A stretch of 64,000 nucleotides of DNA from Algoriphagus mannitolivorans DSM 15301 (GTDB lineage: Bacteria > Bacteroidota > Bacteroidia > Cytophagales > Cyclobacteriaceae). The translations under genes and the position numbers were made by a program. This document shows, in pieces, positions 33,545 to 43,371 of this stretch. The DNA lies in assembly GCF_000429425.1 (NCBI RefSeq), contig NZ_AUBV01000007.1:1-64000 (forward strand), read 5' to 3'. The stretch's first letter is position 1, and each line of letters starts with the position of its first letter. The notes under the pieces were generated by a model that was given only the letters and a program-made list of their open reading frames with translations, was not told where the DNA came from and ran no database searches.

Positions 33545-35269
33545 TTAGTTAGGTTCTCCAGGTCGGAACCGGATTTCGTCTGGATAGGGAAAGGCATGGA
33601 TGAGTTCACCTTTTGAGATTCTTTCCTGCAGGGATTTCCAATGAAATGGATCAAATAAGTCTCGGTGATATTCCAGAAAATGGGGTTTAAGGTCTGATCT
33701 CCCGATCATCCATCTTTTGAAATCTTCAGGGAAAACATCATTCTTTTTGATTTCATACCAAGGTTCTGAAGCATAAATCTGCTCGTAGGTTTCCGGCTTT
33801 GGTTTGACCCTGAAATTCATGTCCACCAAGAATTCAATTTCGTCATAGTCGTAAAAAATGACTCGTTTTTGGCGGGTGAGTCCAAAGTTTTTGGTCATCA
33901 TATCACCTGGGAAAATATTCGCTTGAGCTAGCTGAAGAATAGCTCTGCCATAATCCTCGACCGCTCTTTTGCCATCCTCAGAGCTACAAGACTCCAGAAA
34001 TATATTTAAGGGAATCATTTTCCTCTCGGTGTATAGATGTTTTATGATCAGGTAGTTATCCTTTATGGTTAAAAGGGAATTGGTAGTGTTTCGAAGTTCC
34101 TTGAGAAGGTCATCGCTTACTCTTGAGAGGGGTATTTTGAAATACTCAAACTCGTGCGTGTCAGCCATTCTGCCCACACGGTCATGTAAGGAAACCAGTT
34201 TGTATTTCTCCCGGACCTCCTGTCGAGTCATATTCTTTGGAGGTTCAAAATGGTCTTTGATCAGCTTGAATACAATATTCAGAGAGGGCAAAGTAAACAC
34301 TGTCATTACCATGCCTTTGATACCGGGAGCTACTTCAAACTTGTCATCGCTTGTTTCCAGATGGTGGAGAAAATCCCTATAAAAAAGAGTTTTGCCATGT
34401 TTGTTGAACCCAATGGCATTGTAAAGCTCGTGAGTCTTTTTGTGAGGAATGACCGAAAGTAGAAAACCGACAATATGGGACGGAACCGCGGTTTCCACCA
34501 TGAAATAAGACCTCGTAAAGCTGAATAAGTGACTCATCAAATGCGGGTCAAAGATCAGGGTATCAACGTAAATCCCTTTTGGACCATTTAGGATGGGAAT
34601 AATGAAAGGCATCCATTTTTTACCGACGAAGGTCCTTCCAATCAGGTAAGCTGCTTTATTCCGATAAAAGACTGGTTTCAAAAGCTGGGTTTTGGTGCCG
34701 ATCTCAACTCTGTATCTGGTTAGGATCACCTCTTTTACACTTTTGATCAAAAACTGGATATCCTGTTCCTTGTCCATGAATTCAGCTCCAAAATCAAAAT
34801 CATCTAAAATTTGACGGATGATTTTGCTCAGCCCCATCGAAGCAGGGTAGGTGAGCAGAATATCAGAGTTTTCTCTGATTTCACAGGAATTATAGCCTTC
34901 CATGACATACATGAGTTCCTCATCAAGGGGATTTTCCGGGAAGGCTTTTCTAAAAACCGAATTGAAAAAGGTCTCGGCTAGTTCTACATCCGGTCTATCG
35001 GCGATCATTTCCTGATATTCTTGCCTAATCAGTTTCCAGATTTCTCTGTTGCGGCTATCTTCTCCCAACATTTCCCTAAACACATCAGACAATTGAAATA
35101 ATAAATCTTTGTATAACCTCAATCTCTGTCGGTGATTGAGCTGCATAGCTGGCCAGTTTCTTTGAGCAAAATAGAGAGGGGCCAAGCGGGTATAGGTGTG
35201 AAATGTTTGGATATAGGTATTAAATCCTTCAAAAATCTTATTTGCGAGAGGTAGGGCTCTTTTTGGCAT
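33545..35269 (-). CDS. aceK: Isocitrate dehydrogenase kinase/phosphatase AceK
   Basis: 574 residues, close to the 578 of the E. coli enzyme. The regulatory N-terminal half is followed by the kinase-like domain with IVFKLIKDHF (ATP-binding lysine region). The C-terminal catalytic segment FPGDMMTKNFG, with VIFYDYDEIEF after it, is the hallmark of AceK, aspartates included. It phosphorylates and dephosphorylates isocitrate dehydrogenase, dividing flux between the TCA cycle and the glyoxylate bypass during growth on acetate or fatty acids. In the best-known bacteria it sits with aceB and aceA. Here neither is adjacent and the neighbour is an esterase. Confidence 0.95.
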   Translation of the reverse strand: MPKRALPLANKIFEGFNTYIQTFHTYTRLAPLYFAQRNWPAMQLNHRQRLRLYKDLLFQLSDVFREMLGEDSRNREIWKLIRQEYQEMIADRPDVELAETFFNSVFRKAFPENPLDEELMYVMEGYNSCEIRENSDILLTYPASMGLSKIIRQILDDFDFGAEFMDKEQDIQFLIKSVKEVILTRYRVEIGTKTQLLKPVFYRNKAAYLIGRTFVGKKWMPFIIPILNGPKGIYVDTLIFDPHLMSHLFSFTRSYFMVETAVPSHIVGFLLSVIPHKKTHELYNAIGFNKHGKTLFYRDFLHHLETSDDKFEVAPGIKGMVMTVFTLPSLNIVFKLIKDHFEPPKNMTRQEVREKYKLVSLHDRVGRMADTHEFEYFKIPLSRVSDDLLKELRNTTNSLLTIKDNYLIIKHLYTERKMIPLNIFLESCSSEDGKRAVEDYGRAILQLAQANIFPGDMMTKNFGLTRQKRVIFYDYDEIEFLVDMNFRVKPKPETYEQIYASEPWYEIKKNDVFPEDFKRWMIGRSDLKPHFLEYHRDLFDPFHWKSLQERISKGELIHAFPYPDEIRFRPGEPN

Positions 35270-35597
35270 CGAAAATTTGGTATCAGGTAGGAAAATGGGG
35301 GATTTTGGGGTTTTTAGGAAATATTTTTAGAAATAAATTCCTTGATAATCTGAGAATTAGGCTTGGTTTTTTGCCACAGAATAAAATTTTGAAAATTTTT
35401 CGCAATCGATTGTTTGGACAGAATGAAAACATTTTCTACTTTTCGAGTGTATTCATGAATTGAATATCTACAATAGGTTTAATAGGTTTGAGAGCAGGAA
35501 AAGGTCGGAGTTATATTCCGGCCTTTTTTATTTTTATTCCTGTGTATTCATGTATCGAAATTCAAAATTTTTTAGCTTTCCTATTCAACAGTAACCC
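35270..35597. other. 328-base intergenic region between divergent genes
   Basis: AT-rich and without a credible gene. It holds a TAGGTTTG -7-like element (35483-35490) and a terminator-like hairpin (35499-35529). It must contain the promoters of aceK (minus) and of the lipoprotein gene (plus). Nothing else is recognisable. Confidence 0.6.
35499..35529. terminator. Orphan terminator-like hairpin
   Basis: Arms aaaaggtcgga (35499-35509) and tccggcctttt (35517-35527), one G-U pair, seven-base loop, six Ts after it. No gene ends here on either strand. It may be an attenuator in the leader of the gene at 35598 or the end of a small RNA. Confidence 0.6.
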
Positions 35598-36269
35598 ATG
35601 AAAAGCTTTTTAAAGAACTCGATTTTTCTTCTGATGGTCCTAAGTGTTTGGGCTTGTGGTAGTAATGAATCAGAAAAGGAAACCAACCTCTCAGATGGGG
35701 AATCCTATTCAAAGGAGATCTCCTATTATCAAAATTTAATCGAGATAGGCCTAAGCAAGAATCAGGCTTGGGCAAAACACTGGGGTTCTTCGGTGGGATC
35801 ATTTTCATCCTCAAATTTCCAATTGGTTTTCACTGATTCCATCAATCCCATGGAGATGCCAGAGGCCAACCCTATTTTACCCTCAGATCCTCTTTTCCCA
35901 TATCAATTTCCCCATCCAGAGGGAAAAGGGACTGTGGATATTTATCTCTATAAAGTTGAGGCTCAGGAAGGACTGGAGCAGCCTTTTTTAAATCCAGATT
36001 CTGAGGTGATATGGTTTAAAGAAGATGGGATGAGAGAACGCTTACTTTTTATGGGGCCCTCAGGGATGTTTGAAGATGGTATGTGGGTGAATGCACAGGA
36101 GTTTTTGGTATTGGGGTATTTTCATGAAGACGAGGGATATACGCCTATGGCATGGATCATTGATGTGGAAAATCACATTTTTAGGCAGTTTAGGTTGGAT
36201 AAGGTTTCTGAAAACTATCAAGCCGACTCGTATTTAGATCAAAAGTTGAAGTCTGTCAAGCTCTCCTGA
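35598..36269 (+). CDS. Hypothetical lipoprotein
   Basis: 223 residues. The N-terminus (MKSFLKNSIFLLMVLSVWAC) is a lipoprotein signal with Cys20 as the likely lipidated residue, followed by an acidic Ser/Glu-rich linker. The folded part (about 45-223) has beta-rich segments such as GTVDIYLYKVEA and ERLLFMGPSGMFEDGMWV. I do not recognise the family. The stop is two bases before the Nudix gene, so the two are likely co-expressed. Confidence 0.8.
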   Translation: MKSFLKNSIFLLMVLSVWACGSNESEKETNLSDGESYSKEISYYQNLIEIGLSKNQAWAKHWGSSVGSFSSSNFQLVFTDSINPMEMPEANPILPSDPLFPYQFPHPEGKGTVDIYLYKVEAQEGLEQPFLNPDSEVIWFKEDGMRERLLFMGPSGMFEDGMWVNAQEFLVLGYFHEDEGYTPMAWIIDVENHIFRQFRLDKVSENYQADSYLDQKLKSVKLS

Positions 36270-36271
36270 TA

Positions 36272-36904
36272 ATGGATTTTGATCAGTTGATTTTTATCCT
36301 TGAAAAGAAATTAAAAGAACCACTTCCCGGGAAGGAGGCACATTTGCTGATGGCGCCCCAGCCGATTGATTTGAGGCGATTTGAGCCCAAATTACCTCCT
36401 CATCATCGAAAAAGCGGTGTCTTGCTGCTTTTTTATCCGGATTCTCGGAATACTTTTTTCCCATTAATCAAAAGACCGGATTATCCCGGGGTACATGGTG
36501 GGCAGATTTCTTTGCCTGGCGGAAAAATGGAGCCTGAAGACCTAAATGTAATTCAGACGGCTCTTCGGGAGGCTGAGGAAGAAATTGGAATAGGCCGAGA
36601 TGAAATCAACATCTTGGGGAAAATGACTGAGCTCTATATACCGACTAGTAATTTTTTGGTCAGCCCTGTGGTAGGCTATGTGACGTCGGTTCCTGAAATG
36701 ACTCCTGAAGAAAAAGAAGTGCAACGAATAATTTCTGCCCAGGTATCTCAGGTATTGGATTTAGGTATCCGGAAAAGAAAGAATCTGGACATTCATCCAA
36801 GTCTAAAATTGGATACTCCTTATTTCGAAATAGATGGGGAAATGGTCTGGGGGGCTACTGCTATGATTCTGAGTGAGTTGACTTGGTTGCTTTCTTCCGA
36901 GTGA
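36272..36904 (+). CDS. Nudix hydrolase, CoA-pyrophosphatase-like
   Basis: 210 residues. The Nudix box is complete: GGKMEPED, then REAEEEIG with the catalytic glutamates. The stretch before it (LIKRPDYPGVHGGQISLPGG) resembles the UPF0035/CoA signature that precedes the Nudix box in coenzyme-A diphosphatases. It would hydrolyse CoA or acyl-CoA to phosphopantetheine and ADP. Cytoplasmic, no signal. It follows the lipoprotein gene by two bases. Confidence 0.92.
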   Translation: MDFDQLIFILEKKLKEPLPGKEAHLLMAPQPIDLRRFEPKLPPHHRKSGVLLLFYPDSRNTFFPLIKRPDYPGVHGGQISLPGGKMEPEDLNVIQTALREAEEEIGIGRDEINILGKMTELYIPTSNFLVSPVVGYVTSVPEMTPEEKEVQRIISAQVSQVLDLGIRKRKNLDIHPSLKLDTPYFEIDGEMVWGATAMILSELTWLLSSE

Positions 36905-36963
36905 ATTGACTTGGGATTTTTTACCTTTTCTTGGTATTGTTGTAGCCCTCAAATAAGATTTTA

Positions 36964-38217
36964 ATGGAAGATTCTACACCTTTCTTTACCAATGATGCAG
37001 TAGTATTTGGTCTCTTAATGATGACCTTGGCCTTTGTATTTGCAACCTCGGCCTCAAAGCATCCCTTTTGGGTTAAGTTTTACACCTACGTTCCCACGGT
37101 ATTGCTTTGTTATTTTATTCCTGCTGTGTTCAATTCGTTGGGGTGGATTTCCGGTGAAAGTTCAAAACTTTATTTCGTAGCATCCCGATATCTTTTGCCA
37201 GCATCTTTGGTCCTTTTTACTATCAGCATTGATTTGAAGGGGATTTTGAAGCTTGGCCCAAAAGCCTTGACGATGTTTTTGGCGGGATCAATAGGGATTG
37301 TACTTGGAGGGCCTTTAGCTTTAATCACAGTGGGATACTTTTTTCCGGATATTTACATGGGTACTGGACCAGATGAACTTTGGAGAGGTCTTTCTACAAT
37401 TGCCGGTAGCTGGATTGGAGGAGGAGCTAATCAGACAGCCATGCTGGAAGTATTTGGTGCCAGCCCAGTGCTATTTGGACAAATGATTGCCGTAGACGTT
37501 TTGGTGGCAAACCTTTGGATGGCATTTTTACTTTATTGGGCTGCCAAACCTGAAAAACTGGACAAACTTCTAAAATCCGACACCTCAGCAATCATCGAAC
37601 TTCGAGACAGGATTACCAAGTTTAGAGAGGGGATCATGCGAATTCCCAGCTTGGGTGATACCATGTTGATTTTGGGAGTTGGATTTGGAATCACCGGGAT
37701 TTCTCATTTTGCCTCAGATTTTCTTGCCCCTTGGTTTGGGGAAAATTATCCTGAGCTAAATCAATACTCTCTCAACTCTTCGTTTTTCTGGATTGTGGTA
37801 ATCGCTACGACCTTAGGTCTGATTTTTTCGTTCACAAAGATGAGAGAGCTGGAAGGAGCGGGTGCCTCTCGAATGGGATCGGTTCTACTTTATGTCTTGG
37901 TTGCTACCATTGGAATGCAAATGGATCTTGGAGCGATTCTCGATAATCCGGTATTTTTCCTGATTGGAATCTGCTGGATGTTTTTCCATATTCTGATCAT
38001 GACTTTGGTAGCTTGGCTGATCAAGGCGCCGTTTTTCTACGTTGCAGTAGGCTCTCAGGCAAATGTGGGAGGAGCTGCATCAGCCCCGATTGTCGCTTCA
38101 GCGTTTGATGCCTCACTTGCTCCAGTGGGTGTTCTCTTGGCCGTATTGGGATATGCCGTCGGTACTTATGGAGCTTATTTGAGTGGATTGATGATGCAGT
38201 GGATATATGGAATGTAA
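36964..38217 (+). CDS. DUF819-family membrane protein
   Basis: 417 residues and about eleven membrane helices with little outside the membrane. The glycine-rich IAGSWIGGGANQTAM and SQANVGGAASAPIVASAF segments are typical of the DUF819 (YjcL-like) family, which resembles sodium/solute symporters with an inverted repeat. Substrate is unknown. Its stop overlaps the start of the small ferredoxin gene (TAATG), indicating coupled translation. Confidence 0.9.
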   Translation: MEDSTPFFTNDAVVFGLLMMTLAFVFATSASKHPFWVKFYTYVPTVLLCYFIPAVFNSLGWISGESSKLYFVASRYLLPASLVLFTISIDLKGILKLGPKALTMFLAGSIGIVLGGPLALITVGYFFPDIYMGTGPDELWRGLSTIAGSWIGGGANQTAMLEVFGASPVLFGQMIAVDVLVANLWMAFLLYWAAKPEKLDKLLKSDTSAIIELRDRITKFREGIMRIPSLGDTMLILGVGFGITGISHFASDFLAPWFGENYPELNQYSLNSSFFWIVVIATTLGLIFSFTKMRELEGAGASRMGSVLLYVLVATIGMQMDLGAILDNPVFFLIGICWMFFHILIMTLVAWLIKAPFFYVAVGSQANVGGAASAPIVASAFDASLAPVGVLLAVLGYAVGTYGAYLSGLMMQWIYGM

Positions 38218-38459
38218 TGCAACATAAAAGGAAATTGGTTTTTGTTTGTTCTGGCTCGGATTGTAAAAAATCCGGAGGCAAAGCTCTGCGAAAGGAATTG
38301 AAAGAAAATTTCAAGCATGGAGAATTCAAAGGACAGTGCAAGCTAATATCTACCAAATGCCTTGACATGTGTAAAACAGCCCCAGTGGTCATTGTCGGTG
38401 ATCATTTCTGCAAGCATGCCACAATTCAAAAGATTATTACGCAACTAAAAAAGTCCTGA
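38217..38459 (+). CDS. Small thioredoxin-like [2Fe-2S] ferredoxin
   Basis: 80 residues from ATG 38217, chosen because it overlaps the stop of the DUF819 gene; an ATG six codons earlier is possible but lies inside that gene. Cysteines C11, C16, C48 and C52 (CSGSDC and KCLDMC) match the cluster ligands of thioredoxin-like ferredoxins. C41 is extra. It would carry electrons in the cytoplasm; its partner is not known. The stop lies inside the stem of a bidirectional terminator. Confidence 0.85.
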   Translation: MQHKRKLVFVCSGSDCKKSGGKALRKELKENFKHGEFKGQCKLISTKCLDMCKTAPVVIVGDHFCKHATIQKIITQLKKS

Positions 38460-38473
38460 TTGCTCAGGACTTT
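38450..38473. terminator. Bidirectional terminator between convergent genes
   Basis: Perfect arms aaagtcctga (38450-38459) and tcaggacttt (38464-38473), four-base loop. The left arm includes the stop of the ferredoxin gene. It serves that gene and the convergent YbjQ gene. Confidence 0.88.
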
Positions 38474-38476
38474 AGC

Positions 38477-38797
38477 TTATAGTTTTGTCACTTTGACTGC
38501 TGTGCCACTCGTAGTGACCATGAGCATACCGTCTCGGATGGTTTCGTAGTCCAGATCGATTCCGATCACTGCGTTGGCTCCAAAGTGTCTGGCTTGCATT
38601 TCCATTTCCGACATGGCAGTGGCTTTCGCTTCTCTCAAAACCTGCTCATAAGCGGAGGATCTTCCTCCGACGATATCAGTGATGCTTGCAAAGAAATCTT
38701 TGAAAACATTCGCGCCAATGATTGTCTCTCCGGACACGATCCCCAAATATTGATCAATTCGATATCCTTCCAATTGGTTTGTGGTGGTAATAATCAT
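38477..38797 (-). CDS. YbjQ/UPF0145 family protein
   Basis: 106 residues, the usual length. Family blocks are all present: [22 protein letters not shown] at the start, the [19 protein letters not shown] helix, and [20 protein letters not shown]0145 proteins form pentamers with a fold related to heavy-metal-binding domains. A cellular role has not been settled. Cytoplasmic. Confidence 0.93.
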   Translation of the reverse strand: MIITTTNQLEGYRIDQYLGIVSGETIIGANVFKDFFASITDIVGGRSSAYEQVLREAKATAMSEMEMQARHFGANAVIGIDLDYETIRDGMLMVTTSGTAVKVTKL

Positions 38798-39012
38798 AGA
38801 AATGTAGTTTGTAAATAGATTGTTGTTTTTCGAATATAGAACACGAGGAATGTTTAGCTTTGGTTAGGAAAACAAGGTTCTATTTTATCTGTATTTGACA
38901 GAAAAATATTCTAAAAATTTTTTAGTAATCAGATTTACCTTTAAAATTTTCTTTTTAGACTAGCGTGTTGAATTAGCAGCACCTGTCTAAAAATCAGACT
39001 GTAAACCCATTT

Positions 39013-42000
39013 ATGAAACAATTCCTTCAATTTGATATTTCCGATTTTCTCAATGAAATGAAAGAACCTCTCTTTTTGATGGATTCCACTGAAATACTTT
39101 TTTTTAACAGATTTTTTCAGGAGAGTTTTAAGCTCCCTAAAGACAAATGGAAAGATTTTTTCAAGCAGTCTGATCTAATCTCTGAGCTAAATGAATATTT
39201 CGATTCCGGAAAAATACCTGAATCTGTCATTCATATCCCCTTAGAAAATTTCAATTCAGGTAAAGAGTCCTATGAATGGAGTTTTATTCCATTGCCTTCT
39301 TCTTATTCCTCCCGGTTTTTGATTTCAAAAGGAATCAAAGTAAATCCAAACCGAGAAACTAGTTCCAACCAAAATATAGAGATGGAAGAATTGGCCTATT
39401 TACAGAGTATCATCAGCAATGGGCATGACTTGATCGCTATCTTGGATGAAAAGGGTAGGTATAAATACATCAGTGAATCAGTTTCCAATAAGCTTGGGTT
39501 TACTCCTGATTATATCTTGGGCAGCAATTACAATGATTTGGTGGATCGAGGAATTATTGAATTGGTCAAAGGGGATTTTAAAGATGCACTCAATTCCAAA
39601 AAAGAAATTGCCATTGATTTTTGGCTGAAAAAATCAAATGGAGAACGGGTCTATTTGGAGAGTTTTGCAAAAAACCTCTTGGATCACCCCCAGATTCAAG
39701 GTATTCTTTTTAGCTCCAGAGATATTACTGAATTTATAGAAACCGGAAAATCTCTTTCCAAACGATATGAAATTGAAAACCTTATCACCCAGGTTTCAAC
39801 TTTATTGATCAACGGAAATTTTTCAGATTTAGAAGACCAGTTTGATCTCTCCCTATCCAAGTTTGGGAAATTTTTCGGAGCCAAAAACGGTAAGATTTCA
39901 ATTATCAATCGGGAAACAAAAGAGCTTGAGATAATCAGCTTTTGGGAGGACGAAGAGAAAAATTCCTTCCCTGCTCCCGAGGGCCCAAAATATTTTTCTC
40001 TCGTAAATTCAATTCGGAAAGATCTTGAAAAAGCCAAGGTCAAGGTCTTGAAGAATGTACTCGGACTTGGTAGAGAGAGTGAAAATCCAAGTCACTTTAT
40101 TTTTATCCCCATGGCTTATGAAGACCGATTGATGGGGATCATTCAATTTGAATTCCTAAACACCAAAATTGATTTGGAAGAAAAGGAACTTCAGATTCTC
40201 AAACAGCTCGGGGATATTTTCGCAGGAGCTTACCTGGCAAGTCTTATGACTCGCAAGCTGGAAAGAAATGAAAGTCTTTTGGTGAGTACTGAGCAGCTCG
40301 CTTTGTCTGGTTCTTGGAGGTATAGCGAATTCAAAAATTTGTTTTATTTCTCCGGTGGCTTTTCCAAACTTCTCGGTTTGGGGGAAAAGGAGAGGACCAT
40401 GGATTTTTCTACACTAATTTATAAGTTAGACAAGGAAACCCGGCAGGATTTTATCCAAAATCTAAAAAAATCTTCTTCTGAGCATTGCCGAACTTCTGGA
40501 GAATTCAGCATGACTGATGAATCTGGTCAAGTGCGGTATTTCAGCTATGAAATTGAAGGCAGAAAAGAAGTTTTTTCCAAGGGAGTGGAAGTTTACGGCT
40601 TTTGCGTGGATGTCACGCATAAGAAGAACTCTGAGAACTATCTAAAACTTCAATCCCAAATACTTGCCCAAGTTGCAGATCCGATCATCGTAACGGGAAA
40701 GGATCTTGGGGTCATTTACCTCAATGAAGCAGCATTCCAGTTGTGTGGACTTGAGGATGAAAAGTTTTTTTCAGGAAGGCTGGATGAGCTGTTGGAAATA
40801 AATTGGGAAGATGGGGAAAATTTGAATTATGTGGTCAAAAGTCTTGAATTCGGAAAAGTTTGGAAGAAAATCCATACGATGTCCACCAAGAAGGTATCCA
40901 CATCACCTTATGAAATCTCCATTCAATCTATCCACTCAGAAATAAATGAAAACATAGGTTATTCTTTCATTTTTAGGGGACTTGCAGAAAAATATCGCTC
41001 TGAAGAATTAGCAAAAAGAGCACAGCATATTGTGGAGAATAGTCCGGCCGTACTTTTTCGGGTGAATCCCCAGGATAACTATAAGTTGAGCTATATTTCT
41101 CAGAATATCAGTCAGTTCGGATATTCCGCCGATGAATTGATTGCCAATGGGGCTTCCTTTTTGGATTTAGTTTACCTGGAGGATGTCGAAAAAATCATCC
41201 AAGGTTCCAAATCCAATCAAGATCTGAATGATATAGTTTCATTTTCAGGAGAGTATCGAATCAAAAAAGCAGACGGGACCTTAGTTTGGGTGGAAGATAA
41301 AACCAAAGATGTGGTGGGGCCTGCAGGAAAAGTCATTCTCCACGAAGGGATTTTTCAGGATATCTCCGATCGGAAAAGTCTCGAAGAAGTCAAATCTGCA
41401 AAAGATCATCAGTATCGGATGCTGGCCTCAAACATCCCGGATACCAACATTTTCTTGGTGGACGAGGATCGAAAATACGTGTTGGCAGAAGGGACAAATT
41501 TTGATAAATGGGGTCTAAAAAGAGAAGATTTTGAAGGAAAGTATTTGAAGGATCTTCAACTGACCCCCTATCCCCAAATTAACGCAATTTTGGATCGGGT
41601 CTTTCATGACGGAGAGGTGGTAGAATCCCAATTCTTCCTCCATGGAAGATATTACCAGCGCATCGTTCGGCCTATTTTTGAGGATGGAAAGGTGAAGTTT
41701 GCCCTGAGTATTGTACGGGATATCCACGAGGAGTATAAGGCGAAAAATGACTTGCTCCAATCTGAGGAGAAATACCGAAGACTTGTTGAGGAATCTACCG
41801 AGATTATTTTCTCATTAAGCGAAGCATATCTATTGCATTATGTTTCGCCAAACGTGAAGCAGTTTTTGGGATATGACTCCAAAGAGGTAATGGGCCGGAG
41901 TATTTTTGATTTCATTCATTTGGATGATCTCGGTGTATTTCAACAATTGCTGTCTGAAAACCAAAACTTCCTCGCAGAAAATCAATTCTTGGAATTTAGG

Positions 42001-43317
42001 CTCAGACATAAAAATGGAGAATATCGAGTTTTCAATTCTAACGGAAAACTGATTGAAGACAAGGATGGAATTCACAGGTACTATACCGGTGTGGCCAGAG
42101 ATATTTCCAAACTAAAAGAGGCACAAAAGGAACTCTTGATTGCCAAAGAAAATGCAGAGCTAGCCTCTCAGGTGAAATCGCAGTTTTTGTCGGTGATGAG
42201 CCACGAAATCCGTACTCCTATGAATGCGGTGATCGGTCTGGCTCATTTTCTAATGGAAGAAAATCCTCGACCTGATCAGCTTGAAAATCTCAAAACGCTT
42301 CAGTTTTCAGCAGAGAATTTGATGGCTTTGATCAATGATATTTTGGATTTCAACAAGATTGATTCAGGGAAAGTAGAGCTTGAAATGGCTCATTTTGAAA
42401 TCAGAAATCTGGTTCACAGAACCATTCATTCTCATAGTTTTCTTGCTAAGGAAAAAGGTCTGAAATTGAGCCTTTTGGTAGATGAGTCAATTCCACAGAT
42501 TTTAATTGGAGATTCACTACGTTTGGGGCAGGTTGTCAATAATTTATTGTCCAACGCCATCAAATTCACTGAAAAAGGTGTGGTTAAAGTCGGTCTTTCC
42601 TGTGAGTCTATCCACCAGAACAATGTGGAGATTAAGTTTCAGTTTGAAGATTCTGGGATTGGAATACCGGAGGAAAAGCGGAAATCAATATTTGAAGCCT
42701 TCACCCAAGCTTCATCTTCTACTTCCAGAAAATATGGTGGAACAGGTCTCGGGCTTGCGATTGTGAAAAGGCTTGTGGAGTTATTTGGAGGGGAAATAGA
42801 AGTAAAAGCCAGACCCGGAGGTGGAAGCATCTTTGAATTTTCTTTGGTATTTGAATTTCTTGAAGAGAAGAAGTCTCATTTCGATCAATATAAAGAAGCC
42901 ACTTTCAAGTCCCTTGGGCAATCTTCCATTCTTGTCGCAGAGGATAATTCTGTCAATCAGATTTTGATCAAAAAATTTCTTACGAAGTGGAATGTAGGAA
43001 ACCTAGTCATTACAGGTGATGGAAAAGAAGCCTTGGAATCCTTCAACCAAGGAGAGTTTGACATAGTACTCTTGGATCTTCAAATGCCAGAATTGGATGG
43101 TTTTGAAGTGGCTAAAGCTATACGAAATCATGCTCAGGTAGAGAAGAGGAATCTACCAATTTTAGCATTGACAGCTGCTTCACTTAATGAAGTCAAACCC
43201 GAACTGGAAGGGGCTGGATTCAATGATTATATCCCCAAACCCTTTTCCCCAGAAGAGCTTTATGAAAAAATTATCAAGTTTCTTCACGGAAAAGAAAAGG
43301 AGTTCGGGGAGGTTTAG
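39013..43317 (+). CDS. Large hybrid sensor histidine kinase with multiple PAS, a GAF and a receiver domain
   Basis: 1434 residues, no membrane helix, so a cytoplasmic sensor. Approximate order: divergent N-terminal PAS-like segment (1-120), PAS (130-245), GAF (250-410), four or five further PAS domains (about 425-1035, including YKLSYISQNISQFGYS and LHYVSPNVKQFLGYD), histidine phosphotransfer region with H1064 in MSHEIRTPMNA, HATPase (about 1165-1280, NNLLSNAIKFTE and GTGLGLAI), and a C-terminal receiver (about 1305-1425, D1355 in LLDLQMPELDG). PAS repeats suggest several small-molecule, redox or light inputs. No DNA-binding output is attached, so a separate phosphotransfer protein and regulator are expected. 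An outer-membrane protein gene follows 54 bases later. Confidence 0.93.
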   Translation: MKQFLQFDISDFLNEMKEPLFLMDSTEILFFNRFFQESFKLPKDKWKDFFKQSDLISELNEYFDSGKIPESVIHIPLENFNSGKESYEWSFIPLPSSYSSRFLISKGIKVNPNRETSSNQNIEMEELAYLQSIISNGHDLIAILDEKGRYKYISESVSNKLGFTPDYILGSNYNDLVDRGIIELVKGDFKDALNSKKEIAIDFWLKKSNGERVYLESFAKNLLDHPQIQGILFSSRDITEFIETGKSLSKRYEIENLITQVSTLLINGNFSDLEDQFDLSLSKFGKFFGAKNGKISIINRETKELEIISFWEDEEKNSFPAPEGPKYFSLVNSIRKDLEKAKVKVLKNVLGLGRESENPSHFIFIPMAYEDRLMGIIQFEFLNTKIDLEEKELQILKQLGDIFAGAYLASLMTRKLERNESLLVSTEQLALSGSWRYSEFKNLFYFSGGFSKLLGLGEKERTMDFSTLIYKLDKETRQDFIQNLKKSSSEHCRTSGEFSMTDESGQVRYFSYEIEGRKEVFSKGVEVYGFCVDVTHKKNSENYLKLQSQILAQVADPIIVTGKDLGVIYLNEAAFQLCGLEDEKFFSGRLDELLEINWEDGENLNYVVKSLEFGKVWKKIHTMSTKKVSTSPYEISIQSIHSEINENIGYSFIFRGLAEKYRSEELAKRAQHIVENSPAVLFRVNPQDNYKLSYISQNISQFGYSADELIANGASFLDLVYLEDVEKIIQGSKSNQDLNDIVSFSGEYRIKKADGTLVWVEDKTKDVVGPAGKVILHEGIFQDISDRKSLEEVKSAKDHQYRMLASNIPDTNIFLVDEDRKYVLAEGTNFDKWGLKREDFEGKYLKDLQLTPYPQINAILDRVFHDGEVVESQFFLHGRYYQRIVRPIFEDGKVKFALSIVRDIHEEYKAKNDLLQSEEKYRRLVEESTEIIFSLSEAYLLHYVSPNVKQFLGYDSKEVMGRSIFDFIHLDDLGVFQQLLSENQNFLAENQFLEFRLRHKNGEYRVFNSNGKLIEDKDGIHRYYTGVARDISKLKEAQKELLIAKENAELASQVKSQFLSVMSHEIRTPMNAVIGLAHFLMEENPRPDQLENLKTLQFSAENLMALINDILDFNKIDSGKVELEMAHFEIRNLVHRTIHSHSFLAKEKGLKLSLLVDESIPQILIGDSLRLGQVVNNLLSNAIKFTEKGVVKVGLSCESIHQNNVEIKFQFEDSGIGIPEEKRKSIFEAFTQASSSTSRKYGGTGLGLAIVKRLVELFGGEIEVKARPGGGSIFEFSLVFEFLEEKKSHFDQYKEATFKSLGQSSILVAEDNSVNQILIKKFLTKWNVGNLVITGDGKEALESFNQGEFDIVLLDLQMPELDGFEVAKAIRNHAQVEKRNLPILALTAASLNEVKPELEGAGFNDYIPKPFSPEELYEKIIKFLHGKEKEFGEV

Positions 43318-43371
43318 CATTAATTTTGCCTTGGAAGCGGCTGATCTCTTTATGTTGTAGATTTCGAATTC

